60,563 bases of DNA from Deltaproteobacteria bacterium (GTDB lineage: Bacteria; Myxococcota_A; UBA796; UBA2385). Position numbers and translations under genes: made by a program. This document shows, in pieces, positions 1-9,030 of this stretch. Location: NCBI GenBank assembly GCA_018401435.1, contig JAGYJW010000040.1, positions 1-60,563 on the forward strand, read 5' to 3'. The stretch's first letter is position 1. Each line of letters starts with the position of its first letter. A model generated the notes under the pieces. That model was not told the DNA's origin. It saw only the letters and a program-made list of their open reading frames with translations, and did not search any database.

Positions 1-1
1 C

Positions 2-808
2 GCCGCCCAGGCCGGCCCCTGGTTGCGCGGCCCGGGCGAGCTCTATGCCAAGCTGGGCGACTCCCGCCTTCGGGCCGACCGCTTTGTCGCCCCCGATGGG
101 CGCCCCCAGCCCGGCGCGACCCACACCAGCCACACCGCCAGCCTCTACGCCGAGATTGGGCTTGTGGAGCATCTTCAGGCGGTGGTGCTGTTGCCGGCGG
201 TGGCCGCCCGCAATGACTTCGGCGAGGCCCGCACCACCCAGCGAGGCCTGGGCGACGCCCAGCTGGGCCTGGCCCTGGGGGAGGAGCTGGGCGGCCGGCT
301 GCCCGTGGCCCTGCTGCTGAGCGCCAAGCTCCCCCTCTACGACAACGCCGATCTGCTCGCTTATGGGCCCTCAGGCAGCCGCTTTCCGGCCCTGGGGGAT
401 GGGCAGGTGGACCTCACCGCCTTGGTGAGCGCCGGCAGCGGCCTGCGCCTGGGACCCTTGCCGGGCTGGGCCGCCCTCGAGGCGGGCTACCGCCACCGGA
501 GCGCGTGGTGGATGGGCGACTCCAGTCTGCCCGACCGGGTCCTGGTGGATGGCATCCCTTGGGGGGTCGAGCTGGGTGTCAGCCCGCGGCGGCTGGAGCG
601 CGAGCTGGGCTGGCTGCAGCTGCGGGCCTCGGGCCTCTTCAACCTGGGGCCCAGCGACAACACCCGGGCCTGGGCGGAGCTGTCTGCGGGGCTGGGGCTG
701 AGGCTCGCGCGGGGGCTCTCCTTCGAAATGGGCGCAGGAAGCATGTTCTGGGGACAGAACACCGCGCTGGGCCACCGGCTGGACGCCGCTTTGAGCCTGC
801 GCATCTGA
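2..808 (+). CDS. Outer-membrane beta-barrel-like protein, 5' end outside the window
   Basis: The reading frame is open from the first bases and starts with a stretch like the end of a signal peptide (Ala-Ala-Gln-Ala-Gly), so the true start lies upstream. The visible 268 residues alternate between short hydrophobic strands and polar turns, with a GLGDAQLGLAL-type repeat typical of porin or transporter-like barrels. No catalytic motif is visible. A TTG at 23 could be read as a start but would discard part of the presumed cleavage region. The family is uncertain; MetA-pathway/phenol-degradation-type barrels have a similar look. The gene ends 50 bases before murJ. Confidence 0.6.
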   Translation, partial: AAQAGPWLRGPGELYAKLGDSRLRADRFVAPDGRPQPGATHTSHTASLYAEIGLVEHLQAVVLLPAVAARNDFGEARTTQRGLGDAQLGLALGEELGGRLPVALLLSAKLPLYDNADLLAYGPSGSRFPALGDGQVDLTALVSAGSGLRLGPLPGWAALEAGYRHRSAWWMGDSSLPDRVLVDGIPWGVELGVSPRRLERELGWLQLRASGLFNLGPSDNTRAWAELSAGLGLRLARGLSFEMGAGSMFWGQNTALGHRLDAALSLRI

Positions 809-858
809 ACCCCCGGGGCGGCGGACGCGATAACGGTGGCTTCCATCCGGGGCCGCCC

Positions 859-2391
859 ATGTCGCGCCAGATCCGCATCGCCTCCTTGATCTGGGGGGCC
901 TCCATCCTGCTGTCGCGGGTGATCGGCCTCATCCGCGAGGCCGTCTTCGGGCGGGTGCTGGGCACCTCGGGGCAGGCCGACGTCTACCTTGCCGCCTTCC
1001 CTTTCGCCGATTTCCTCAACTATCTTCTGGCGGCGGGCGCCCTCAGCATCGTCTTCATCCCCATCTTTGGCGGCTACCTCGCCCGCGGTGAAGAGGACAA
1101 GGGCTGGGAGGCCTTCAACGTCATCGGCACCTTCGCCACGGCGCTGATTGGCGTAGGCGTGATCGCGATGTGGCTGGCCGTGCCGGCCCTGGTGCCCATC
1201 GCCGCGCCGGGCTTTGACGCCGCCCAATCGGCCCAGCTGGTGACCATCGCCCGGATCATCGTGCCAGCGCAGATCTTCCACGTCCTGGGCGGCCTGATGA
1301 GCGCCGCGCTGCAGGCCCGGGACCGCCACACCTTGCCGGCCCTGGCGCCGCTGGTCTACACCGGTGCAATCATCGTGGGCGGCCTGGCCCTGGGCTCCGC
1401 CGAGGGCTTCGCCTGGGGCGTGCTGGTGGGCAGCTTCCTTGGCCCCTTCTTGCTCCCCTTGCTCGGCGGGTTGCAGAGCGGCATGCGCATCCGGCCCCGC
1501 ATCGACCTGGGCCACCCCGATCTGCGCCGCTACCTGTGGCTGAGCCTGCCCATCATGCTGGGCTTCTCGATCGTGGTGGTGGACGACTGGATCGTCACGC
1601 GGGTCTCGTCCACCCTGCAAGAAGGATCGGTGGCCATCTTGCGCTATGCCAAGAACCTGATGCGGGTGCCCATGGGGGTCTTCGGGCTGGCCACCGGGGT
1701 CGCGGCCTACCCCACCCTCACCCGGCTGGTGGCCAACAACCAGCACCAGCAGGCCTATGAGACCCTGGCGGGGGCTGTGCGCATGATGCTGGTGATGGCC
1801 TTTGGGGCCCAGGTGCTGCTCACCGTCGCCGGCGAGGACATGGCCCGGGTGATCTATGGCGGCCGCATCAGCGACGAGAACTATCGCCTGCTGGGGCTGA
1901 GCCTCTCCATCCTCAGCCTGGGGCTGTGGGCATGGGCGGCACAGACCGTGGTGGCCCGCGGCTTTTATGCCCGGGGAGAGACCTGGCTGCCCACGCTGGC
2001 GGGCAGCGGCGCCGCCTTGGCCTGCTACCCCCTCTATGCCCTGCTGGGCGACCGCTACGGGCTGCTGGGCCTGCCTGTGGCCACCACGGTGGCCATCACC
2101 GCCTATGTGCTGGCCCTGGGCCTGGTCCTGCGCCGCCGGCACCCTGGCGCATCCGATGGCTATGGGCCCTTCTTGTTGCGGGTGCTGCCGGCCACCGGGC
2201 TGGCCACGGCGCTGGGCCTCGGCCTGGACGGGCTCGTGCAGCTGCCGCACCCCCTGCTGCAAGGCGGCCTGACAGGCACGCTGTCGGTGTTGGCCTTCTT
2301 CGGCATGCTGTTGGCCCTGCGCCTGCCCGAGGCCAGCGCCCTGGCCGCCAAGGTGCAGAGACGGCTGGGCCGACGCCCGGCGGCGGGCTGA
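859..2391 (+). CDS. murJ: Lipid II flippase MurJ (MviN family)
   Basis: The 510-residue polytopic protein is almost exactly the usual MurJ length and is predicted to have about 14 membrane segments. The N-terminus reads SRVIGLIREAVFG and is followed by a SGQADVYLAAF-like segment, both typical of MurJ/MviN, which flips lipid II to the periplasmic face for peptidoglycan synthesis. I chose ATG 859 because it gives the standard N-terminus; the frame is open further upstream but overlaps the preceding gene. The stop is followed one base later by the start of the next gene, suggesting a shared transcript. Confidence 0.93.
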   Translation: MSRQIRIASLIWGASILLSRVIGLIREAVFGRVLGTSGQADVYLAAFPFADFLNYLLAAGALSIVFIPIFGGYLARGEEDKGWEAFNVIGTFATALIGVGVIAMWLAVPALVPIAAPGFDAAQSAQLVTIARIIVPAQIFHVLGGLMSAALQARDRHTLPALAPLVYTGAIIVGGLALGSAEGFAWGVLVGSFLGPFLLPLLGGLQSGMRIRPRIDLGHPDLRRYLWLSLPIMLGFSIVVVDDWIVTRVSSTLQEGSVAILRYAKNLMRVPMGVFGLATGVAAYPTLTRLVANNQHQQAYETLAGAVRMMLVMAFGAQVLLTVAGEDMARVIYGGRISDENYRLLGLSLSILSLGLWAWAAQTVVARGFYARGETWLPTLAGSGAALACYPLYALLGDRYGLLGLPVATTVAITAYVLALGLVLRRRHPGASDGYGPFLLRVLPATGLATALGLGLDGLVQLPHPLLQGGLTGTLSVLAFFGMLLALRLPEASALAAKVQRRLGRRPAAG

Positions 2392-2392
2392 G

Positions 2393-3359
2393 ATGGCCGA
2401 TCTGCCCCTGGTCTTGGACGGGGCCCGCCGTGGGCGGACCCTCCGCACAGACGGCGAGAGCCTGTGTTGCGCCGGCTGGGACCTGGACAGCGGGCGGCCG
2501 CTGCGCCTGCGGCTCTTGCGACCCGAGTGGGCCGCGGATCGCCACGCGGGGCTGATCCTGCTGCAGCCAGACCGCCCGGATGGGCTGGGGCGCCTGTTGC
2601 AACCCCGGGCCGGGGCCGGCTGGCCCCATCTGCGGCTGGATCTTCCGGGGGCGCCCCTCTCCGACCTGCTGCCGCTGGACGAGGCCATCGACCCCCTGCT
2701 GGCGGCCCGGGCCCTCTGCGGCGCCCTGCTGGGTGTGCTGGCCCTGGGGGGGCAGGCACCCCAGGGCGACCTGGCCGACTGGCTCTTCTTTAAGGGCGAG
2801 CAGCTCATTCTCGGCCATCTGGGCCAGCTTCGTCCCGACGGCCTGGAGGCCCTCGCCCACCTCGCCCGCGCCCTGGACCCGGAGGGGCAGGACGGCGCCT
2901 GCGCCCTGGTGGCCAGCTGGTCCGACAGCCCGCCGCCGGATCTGCCCGGCGCGGTGGCCGTGCGGTGCGCTGCCTGCACGATGATCGGGTGCGGGCCGCC
3001 CGGTCGCTGCAGGCCGCCGCCGATCGGCGCGGCACGCTGGACCGCCTGGGGCGGCTGACCGCGGCGGTGGCGGCCCTCTCGACGCGCTTGCCGCCGCCGC
3101 TCTTTGACGGCACCTTGCCCGCCGGTGGGGACGCCCCCTGTCCCTGCGCAGCGATGGGCGGACGGTGACCGCGGGCGCCGCAGACCTGTGGTCGCGGGCG
3201 GGCGGGCTGGCGGTGGGCCCCACGCGCCTGGTCTTGCGCGCCTGGGCCCAGGCAGGCCACCCGCACCACTGCGCGCCGCTGATGCGCTGGCTGCGCGCCA
3301 TGTCGCGCCTGCGCAGCGCCCGGCTGCTGCTCTTGGCCCGCGCTCAGTCCGAAAACTGA
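2393..3359 (+). CDS. Unknown protein, possibly a degenerate kinase-like fold; two apparent frameshifts
   Basis: The frame starting at ATG 2393 is protein-like to about 2955. It continues in the next frame to about 3110 and then in the third frame to the TGA at 3359. Restoring one base at each break gives 323 codons. The first 190 residues contain an LRLRLLRPE segment, a GDLADWLFF segment and an LILGHLG segment, placed as the ATP-Lys, catalytic and DFG regions would be in a very degenerate protein kinase; this is weak inference. It follows murJ by one base and its 3' end overlaps the convergent lipoprotein gene by 16 bases. Confidence 0.5.
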
Positions 3360-4084
3360 ACCGTCAGCAGGTAGCTGCGGGCGCAGTCCGCGCCGGAGCG
3401 CGCCCGCACCGAGATCTCCCAGAGGCCGCTGTCGTCATGCAGCAGCTGGTCGTCGATGCTCGCGGCGATGGAGCCGCTGCCCTCTTCGACCAGCAGGCGC
3501 TCCCCGGTGCTGACATTCTCGACCTGCAGCAGGTAGACGCCGCCATCGGGGATGCCGCTCAGCCCCAGGTCCACGCGGAAGATCGACCAGCCCCCATCGA
3601 CGACCTCGAAGCGGTAGCGGTCCACATCGCCGTCGTCGTGCAGGCTGGCGGTCAGGTTGTGCAGGGCCGGGTCGTCGATGGCGCCCAGCAGGCTGGGGCT
3701 GGCGTCGTTGGGCTCGTAGGGATCAGCGCGCCAGGCGTCTTCATCGATGATGCCATCGCAGTTCTCGTCGATGCCATCGCAGCCGTCCACCGCGTCGGGA
3801 GAGACGCTCTGGTCTGCGTCGTCGCAGTCGCCCTGGACTTCGGAGTAGCCATCACCATCATCGTCGGTCGTCGCGGGATCGGGCTGCTCGTCCCCATTCC
3901 CGTCGCTTCCATCCTGCCCGCTGCCGCCGTCGGCTGCGCCATCGGCCGCCCCCAGGCCGCCGCTGTCCAAGGCCCGCCCCTGGCCGCTGTCCTCGCCGGT
4001 GATCTGCGTTGCAGCGGAAAAATCGCAGGCCCAGAGGCCGAAGGGGGCCAGCAGCAGAAGCAGGAGCCGGGGCAGGGCGCGCAT
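3344..4084 (-). CDS. Secreted lipoprotein with MopE-type Asp-rich motif and PPC-like domain
   Basis: The 246-residue product begins with a lipoprotein signal ending LWAC, so it should be lipid-anchored. A Gly/Asp/Ser-rich linker follows, then a DDDGDGY calcium-binding-like element and the pattern DCDD...DGIDENCDG at about residues 90-120. That pattern matches the putative metal-binding motif seen in MopE and many myxobacterial surface proteins. The C-terminal 130 residues begin with an EPND...DVDRYRF pattern typical of bacterial pre-peptidase C-terminal (PPC) domains. The gene is divergent from the epimerase at 4131 and its last 16 bases overlap the upstream forward gene. Confidence 0.82.
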   Translation of the reverse strand: MRALPRLLLLLLAPFGLWACDFSAATQITGEDSGQGRALDSGGLGAADGAADGGSGQDGSDGNGDEQPDPATTDDDGDGYSEVQGDCDDADQSVSPDAVDGCDGIDENCDGIIDEDAWRADPYEPNDASPSLLGAIDDPALHNLTASLHDDGDVDRYRFEVVDGGWSIFRVDLGLSGIPDGGVYLLQVENVSTGERLLVEEGSGSIAASIDDQLLHDDSGLWEISVRARSGADCARSYLLTVQFSD

Positions 4085-4130
4085 CGGGGTGTACTGTAGC
4101 GCCGTGAACTGGACCCAGCCCTCCACCTGG

Positions 4131-5042
4131 ATGGGGCGTCGCGTGCTTGTCACCGGCGCCTCGGGCTTCATCGGGCAGGCCCTGTGCCATCGCCTGTTGG
4201 AGGCGGGCGCCGCCGTGACCGGGGTGGCCCACCAGCGCCCCCTGCCCGATGGTGTGCCCGGCGAGGCCATCGACCTGGTCGAGGGCATCGGCGCGGTCGT
4301 GGCCGCATTGCACCCCGATGTGCTCATCCACCTCGCCGCTCCGGTGGTGCTGGACCGGGATCCGGCCCTCTACCCGCGCCTGCGCCGGGGCCTGCTGGAC
4401 AGCACCGAGGCCGTGGCGCGGGCCTGTCTGGCCCGGGATGTGCGCCTGCTGCATGTCGGCACCTGTGAGGAGTATGGCGATGGCGCCGCCCCCTTTCACG
4501 AGGCGCAGGCGGCCCGCCCCGTCTCGCCCTACTCGGCCCTCAAGGCGGCCGCCTCTGCCTATGTGGGCATGCTCGGCCGAGTGGCGGGCCTGCGGGCCAC
4601 GATCGTGCGCCCCTTTCGCACCTATGGCCCGGGAGATCGCAGCAGCGTCGTCGCCGCAGCCTGCCGTGCGGCCCTGGCCGGCCAGCCCCTGCCCCTGACC
4701 GACGGGGCGCAGATCCGCGAGTGGAACCACGTCGATGGCATGGTGGTCGGCTTGATGGCCGCCGCCGCGCACCCCGGGGCCGTCGGCCGCCTGCTCAACC
4801 TGGGCGGAGGTCCCCGGGCGGCGGTGCGCGACCTGGTGGCCCGGGTCTTCGCCCTGGCCGGCGCCGACCCTGGCCTGCTGCGGGTGGGCGCGCTGCCCCG
4901 CCGCCCGGGTGAGGTGGACCGCTTCTGGGGCGACCACAGCGCGGCCGAGGCCCTCTTTGGACCCCTGCCCCAGCCCAGCCTGGACGAGGGCTTGCGAGAC
5001 TGCCTGGACTGGTGGGCCCAACAGCCCCAGGAGAGCGCGTGA
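4131..5042 (+). CDS. NAD-dependent epimerase/dehydratase (extended SDR)
   Basis: The roughly 303-residue protein has the Rossmann glycine motif GASGFIG near residue 10, an HLAAP segment, a Thr in HVGTCEEYG and the catalytic YSALK (YxxxK) pair, so it is a complete extended SDR enzyme. Members of this class act on nucleotide-sugars in surface polysaccharide synthesis; the substrate is not readable from sequence. ATG 4131 gives the classical start; an in-frame GTG at 4104 would add nine residues. The stop codon overlaps the GTG start of the membrane glycosyltransferase at 5039, so the pair is translationally coupled. Confidence 0.88.
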   Translation: MGRRVLVTGASGFIGQALCHRLLEAGAAVTGVAHQRPLPDGVPGEAIDLVEGIGAVVAALHPDVLIHLAAPVVLDRDPALYPRLRRGLLDSTEAVARACLARDVRLLHVGTCEEYGDGAAPFHEAQAARPVSPYSALKAAASAYVGMLGRVAGLRATIVRPFRTYGPGDRSSVVAAACRAALAGQPLPLTDGAQIREWNHVDGMVVGLMAAAAHPGAVGRLLNLGGGPRAAVRDLVARVFALAGADPGLLRVGALPRRPGEVDRFWGDHSAAEALFGPLPQPSLDEGLRDCLDWWAQQPQESA

Positions 5043-6858
5043 TCGGGCTGCTGTTGCTGATCGTGGCGGCCCTGGTCCACGGGCTGGACGCGCCCTGGTG
5101 GCTGCGGGGGCTGGTGATCACGCCGGCCCTTGTGTTGGGGGCCGGCCTGGGCTGGGCCCGCCGGCTCTCGCGGCCCGAAGACACCGGCCTGCAGCGCATT
5201 CTCGACGCGAGCTGGCTGGGCCTCGCCGCCACCTGGCTGGATGTGGCCCTGGTGCGCGAGGCGGGCCTGCGGGGCCCGCTGGCGGGCTGGGGCCTGCTGG
5301 CAATGGCGGCCTTGTGGGGGATCAGCGGTTGGGCCCTGTCCCGCAAGGTCGGCCTGCCCAAGCAGAGCGGCGCCCCGGTGCGCCTGGGTCTCAGCCTGCT
5401 GCTCCTGGCGGTGCTGGGGGTTGCCACCCAGCGCCAGGACGACATCGGCCGCCCCCTGGACGCCTACTGGTATGCGACAGGCGCCGAGAGCCCGGAACAG
5501 GAGCCGCTGGACCTGCGGCCCGGGCGCGGCTGGGCCTCGGTGGAGCCCCAGGGCTGGCCCGGAAGCGGGCGCCCTCAGCTGGTGCCCGATGGCCAGGCCG
5601 CCACCCTGGCCAGCCTGGAGGGGGCGCAGGGGCGCGTGACCCTGGCCGTGCGGGGGCCCATCGGCAGCCATGTGGCCGTGGGGATCAGCGCGCGGTGGTG
5701 TCCCGCGCCATGGTGGAGGCGCCCGAAGAGGGCCCGGTGCGCCGCTACCTGGAGCGCGGCACCGCGGGCCTGGTGCTGGAGGTGGACCTGGCCCCCGGCG
5801 AAGAGCTGCCAGTCGATATGGGGGGCGAGGCCCTCTACCTGCTGCCCGGCAGTGAGGCGGTGTGGGCCCTGCACGCCGAAGGCGAGCTGCGCTACACCCA
5901 CTACTACCAGCTGCTCAACCAGGTCGAGAATCAGGTCTGGGCCCAAGAGCTGCTGGAGAGCCGCTGGTTCACCTGGAACCAGCCCCCGGGCTGGTCGCCC
6001 ATCCTGGCCAGCACGGTGCTGCTGGTGGGCGATGATCTGCCCGCTGCAAACCTGCTCTTTCTGTGGGTTCTGCTCTTGATCGGGGCCAGCTCCTTGCGGC
6101 TGTGCTCCCTGGTTGCGCCCGGGGCCCCCTTGATGGCTGCGGCGGTGCCGCCGGCCCTGGTGGCTGCGCATGGCCTGCTGATGTTGGAGCCCGCAAGCGC
6201 CAATTTCCCCGACAGCCTCTATGCGGCCTCCGCCCTTGGCGTGGCCCTGTCCCTGGCCCGGCGAAGCCCCACCGGCTTTGGCCTGGCCGGGGCGGCGGCC
6301 CAGGCCCTGCGCTGGCCGGGCACGGTGCTCAGCCTGATGCTGCTCTCGGGTGCCGCCCTCTTCGAGGGGCTGCGACCGGGGCCCTACCTGCCCCGCCTGC
6401 TGGCCCTGGTGGGCCTCGGCGGCCTGATCGCAGGGCTGGCCGTGGCCTCTGGACATGCCGACGATCTGGCCTTCGTGCTCTATTTCGAGACCTTCCCCGA
6501 GCACTGGCACGGGGACTATGCGCCGGCCTCCCTGCTGCCGCGCATCCCCGCCTTCTATGGGCGCTGGATGGCCTATACCGGCGGGGGCATCGGGATTGCG
6601 GCCCTCTGCCTGGGCGTGGGCGCGGCCGGGCCGGCCCGCGACCGGGGGCGCGCCTTGCTGCTGGCCGCCCTCGCCTACAGCGCCCTGCTCTGCACCGTGG
6701 ACCACTTCCCCACCCACTACTTCTTGCCCCTGCTGGCCCTGACCGGGCCGGCGGTGGTCGCGGGTTCGGCCAGCGTGAAGGCGCCCTGGGCCGACCTGGC
6801 CATCGCGGCGGTGCTGGTGGGCGTGGGCCTGCTCCTCTACGGCGGGAGGACCTGGTAG
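5039..6858 (+). CDS. Polytopic membrane protein, GT-C glycosyltransferase-like; one apparent frameshift
   Basis: GTG 5039 is preceded by AGGAGA at 5029-5034 and overlaps the epimerase stop. The frame breaks near 5690; restoring one base gives 607 codons. The N-terminal 130 residues hold several membrane segments. They are followed by a soluble beta-rich domain with a THYYQLLNQVENQ element, then a long C-terminal membrane region ending in HFPTHYFLPLLAL, which recalls the K/H-Y-x-LP signature of dolichyl-phosphate-mannose (GT39/ArnT) relatives. It probably transfers a lipid-linked sugar with its two neighbours. The stop directly abuts the next gene's start. Confidence 0.6.
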
Positions 6859-8299
6859 GTGCGGGGCCTGCAGGCCGCGCTGCTGCTCCTGTGGCTCGCC
6901 CTGTCCCTGGCCTGGCTCCGAGCGGATCACCTCGTCCGAGATGGCGACGAGGAGGGCCATGTCGGCGCGGCCGAGCTCTTCTTGCAGCAGCTGGACGAGG
7001 GCCGGATGGGCGCCTTTGCGACCGATGCGCTGTGGGGGGATCTGGGGGAGTACCCGCCGCTCTACCCGGCCGTGGTGGGGGGCTGGTGGTTCCTGATGGG
7101 CGGCGGCCAGCCGGGGATTGGCCGGTGCGCGCCATCAACCTGCTCTGGCCGATGATCACCGCCTTCAGCCTGTCTTCGCTGGCGCGGCGGCTGCACGGGG
7201 CGCGTCGGGATCCGGGGGCGGGCAGCCCCGGCGCCGAGGGCTGGGCCGCCACCGGGGCCTTCGCCGCCGCCCTGCTGCTCCCCCTCGAGAACGGGCTGGG
7301 GCGGCACTTCATGCCCGAGGGCATGCTGGTGGCTTCGGTCGCCTTGGCGGTGGCCGTGGCGGCCTGGGCCGCCGAGCGCCCGGGGCCGGGGCGCGCCCTG
7401 ACGCTGGGCCCGGCGCTGGGCCTGGGCCTGCTGGTCAAGCAGACCTTCCTGCCCCTGGCCCTGGTGCCGGTGCTGGTGGCGGGGGCACGCCTGGGGCGCT
7501 GGGGCCTGCTGAGCGCGCTCTCGGCGGGCCTGGTCTCGCTCCGTGGCTGCTGGGGCACCTCGGCGACCAGCTGGCCTATGGCAGCCGCTCGGTGGGCGGC
7601 GGGGGCAGCCTGCTCGCCCTAAGCCCTCTACTACCCTGGGCCCTGCTCTTCGTGGTGGTGGGCCCGCCGCTGAGCGCCCTGGCCCTGCTCGCCGCAGGGC
7701 AGTTGGCCCGGGACAAGGGGGGGGTACACCGCCGGGCGCTGATCCTCGGCCTGGCCTGGCTTCTCGGCGGCTTGGTGATTATCACTGCTATACCAAAGAA
7801 ATATCCACGGTTGGCTGCCCCGCTCTCCCCCGCCGTCGCCCTGCTGGTGGGCGCGGCCCTGGCCCGCAAGCCGCGCCTGGAGTGGCTGCTGGCCGGCGCA
7901 CTGCTGCCGGCGGGCTGGCTGCTGGCGCAAAGCACGGCCGACCTGCCCATCCCGGCGCCCCCTGGGGGCGGCGTAGACGGCCGCTGCCCCCAGCTCTGGC
8001 TGCGCCCCCCCCATGCCGGAGACCTGGGCCTTGGCGCCGCCGCCCGGCTCTTGCAAGACGCCCCGCCCGGGCCCATCCTCGCCCTGGACATGCCCGACAT
8101 CCCCTGCTCGGTGCAGACCACCCACCCCTGGCCCCAGCACCTGGGCCCCTACCTGCGCCGGTCGGGGGCCGAGCGCGAGCTGCGCGCCGCGCCGCCGGCC
8201 GCCCTGGTCCTTCGCTGGGTGGAGGGGCCCATGCCCGAAGGCCGCGACGGGGTGCCCATCCCCGAGCTGGATGGGTGGCTGCGCCTGGAGCGCCCCTGA
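6859..8299 (+). CDS. GT39/ArnT-like membrane glycosyltransferase; two apparent frameshifts
   Basis: GTG 6859 immediately follows the preceding stop. The first periplasmic loop carries an acidic RDGDEEGH motif like the catalytic Asp/Glu of GT-C glycosyltransferases, followed by GEYPPLYPAVV, the usual 'ppl.p' element. The frame moves near 7120 (inside GGGGATTGG) and near 7545. One base restored at each gives exactly 481 codons. A late IPKKYPRLAAPLSP segment corresponds to the K-Y-x-x-P motif of the family, and a soluble C-terminal domain ends the protein. The acceptor is unknown. Confidence 0.68.
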
Positions 8300-8369
8300 A
8301 CCCGGCCCCCTCGCGAGGCCGCCCGCCGGGTGCTATCGTCGCCCTTCACCGCCCCCGCGAGAGGTCCGC

Positions 8370-8549
8370 GTGTCCAACGACGTCATTCCCAACGAACGCC
8401 GGGGAATCGCCCGCGACTTTCTCGATTTCATCGTGCACAACAAGGCCTGGTGGATGACCCCGATCATCGTGGTCCTGGCGCTGATGGTGGCCTTCATCCT
8501 CTTCGCCGAATCCAGCCCCGTCCTGCCCTTCATCTACACGGTGATCTGA
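8370..8549 (+). CDS. DUF5989-type small single-pass membrane protein
   Basis: The 59-residue product has a cytoplasmic N-terminus with a DFIVHNKAWWMTPI element, one transmembrane helix and an ending SSPVLPFIYTVI. This matches the compact layout of DUF5989 proteins (charged segment, WW, helix, PFIYT). The GTG at 8370 has GAGAGG at 8359-8364. In other genomes this family often sits beside SxtJ and a carbamoyltransferase, but neither is present in this window. The role is unknown. Confidence 0.72.
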   Translation: MSNDVIPNERRGIARDFLDFIVHNKAWWMTPIIVVLALMVAFILFAESSPVLPFIYTVI

Positions 8550-8588
8550 AGGCGGGCGGCGCGGCGGCCCACATGCCAGCGGCGCCCC

Positions 8589-8620
8589 ACCAGGGGCGCT
8601 GCCCCTACCAGGGGCGCTGC
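8589..8620. repeat. Short tandem repeat, 18-base unit, 1.8 copies
   Basis: The 14-mer ACCAGGGGCGCTGC occurs at 8589-8602 and again at 8607-8620 with an 18-base period. It spans the 3' end of the reverse small membrane protein gene, so copy-number change there would alter that protein's tail. Confidence 0.6.
8592..8606. terminator. Hairpin between convergent genes
   Basis: A six-base-pair stem AGGGGC/GCCCCT with a three-base loop lies between the DUF5989 stop at 8549 and the stop of the reverse gene at 8605. It could act as a two-way terminator, but there is no T tract, so this is only a candidate. Confidence 0.3.
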
Positions 8621-8850
8621 GTCCGGCGCACATCCTGGCGTGGGTGGCGCATGGGCTGCCAGGCGGTGGGCGCATCGGGGTCGCCCAGGCCGCGATCGAT
8701 GGGGTCGGGGCGAAAGAGCTTGAAGCCCAAGGCGACCGGCATCACCGTGGTCCAGTAGACCACCGTCATCAAGGTCCAGCCAATTGCGTCGTTGATGCCG
8801 TGTACGACCCGCTTCCAGCCGCGCCAGATGGCCTTGAGCAGCACCAGCAT
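8605..8850 (-). CDS. Small membrane-associated protein, convergent with DUF5989
   Basis: The 81-residue protein has a basic amphipathic start (KAIWRGWKR), one hydrophobic helix around residues 22-42 and a basic C-terminus. ATG 8850 was chosen because GAGG ends six bases upstream; a TTG at 8856 is also in frame. The helix followed by FKLFRPDP resembles short proteins that accompany DUF5989/SxtJ genes elsewhere, which is weak family evidence. No enzymatic motif is present. Confidence 0.6.
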   Translation of the reverse strand: MLVLLKAIWRGWKRVVHGINDAIGWTLMTVVYWTTVMPVALGFKLFRPDPIDRGLGDPDAPTAWQPMRHPRQDVRRTQRPW

Positions 8851-9030
8851 GAACAACCTCGGGATCCCGGGGAATGCGCGGGACCCGTGAGAGGTTTGCC
8901 CCTCCCGCGCGCCCCGTCAAGGCCTGCCCCCCACAGCGCGCCGCACGCCCCGGCCTTTGCCCTGCCCCCAGGCCCGTGCTAGGTGCGCGGCTCTTTCCCG
9001 TATCCGCCTTCATCGAGGCTCGAAGCCGCG

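Noticed and set aside
487..2979. Long reverse open frame of 830 codons across murJ
   Set aside because: It is antisense to a clear MurJ, is rich in Gln/His/Arg low-complexity sequence and has no domain. Such frames are common in very GC-rich DNA.
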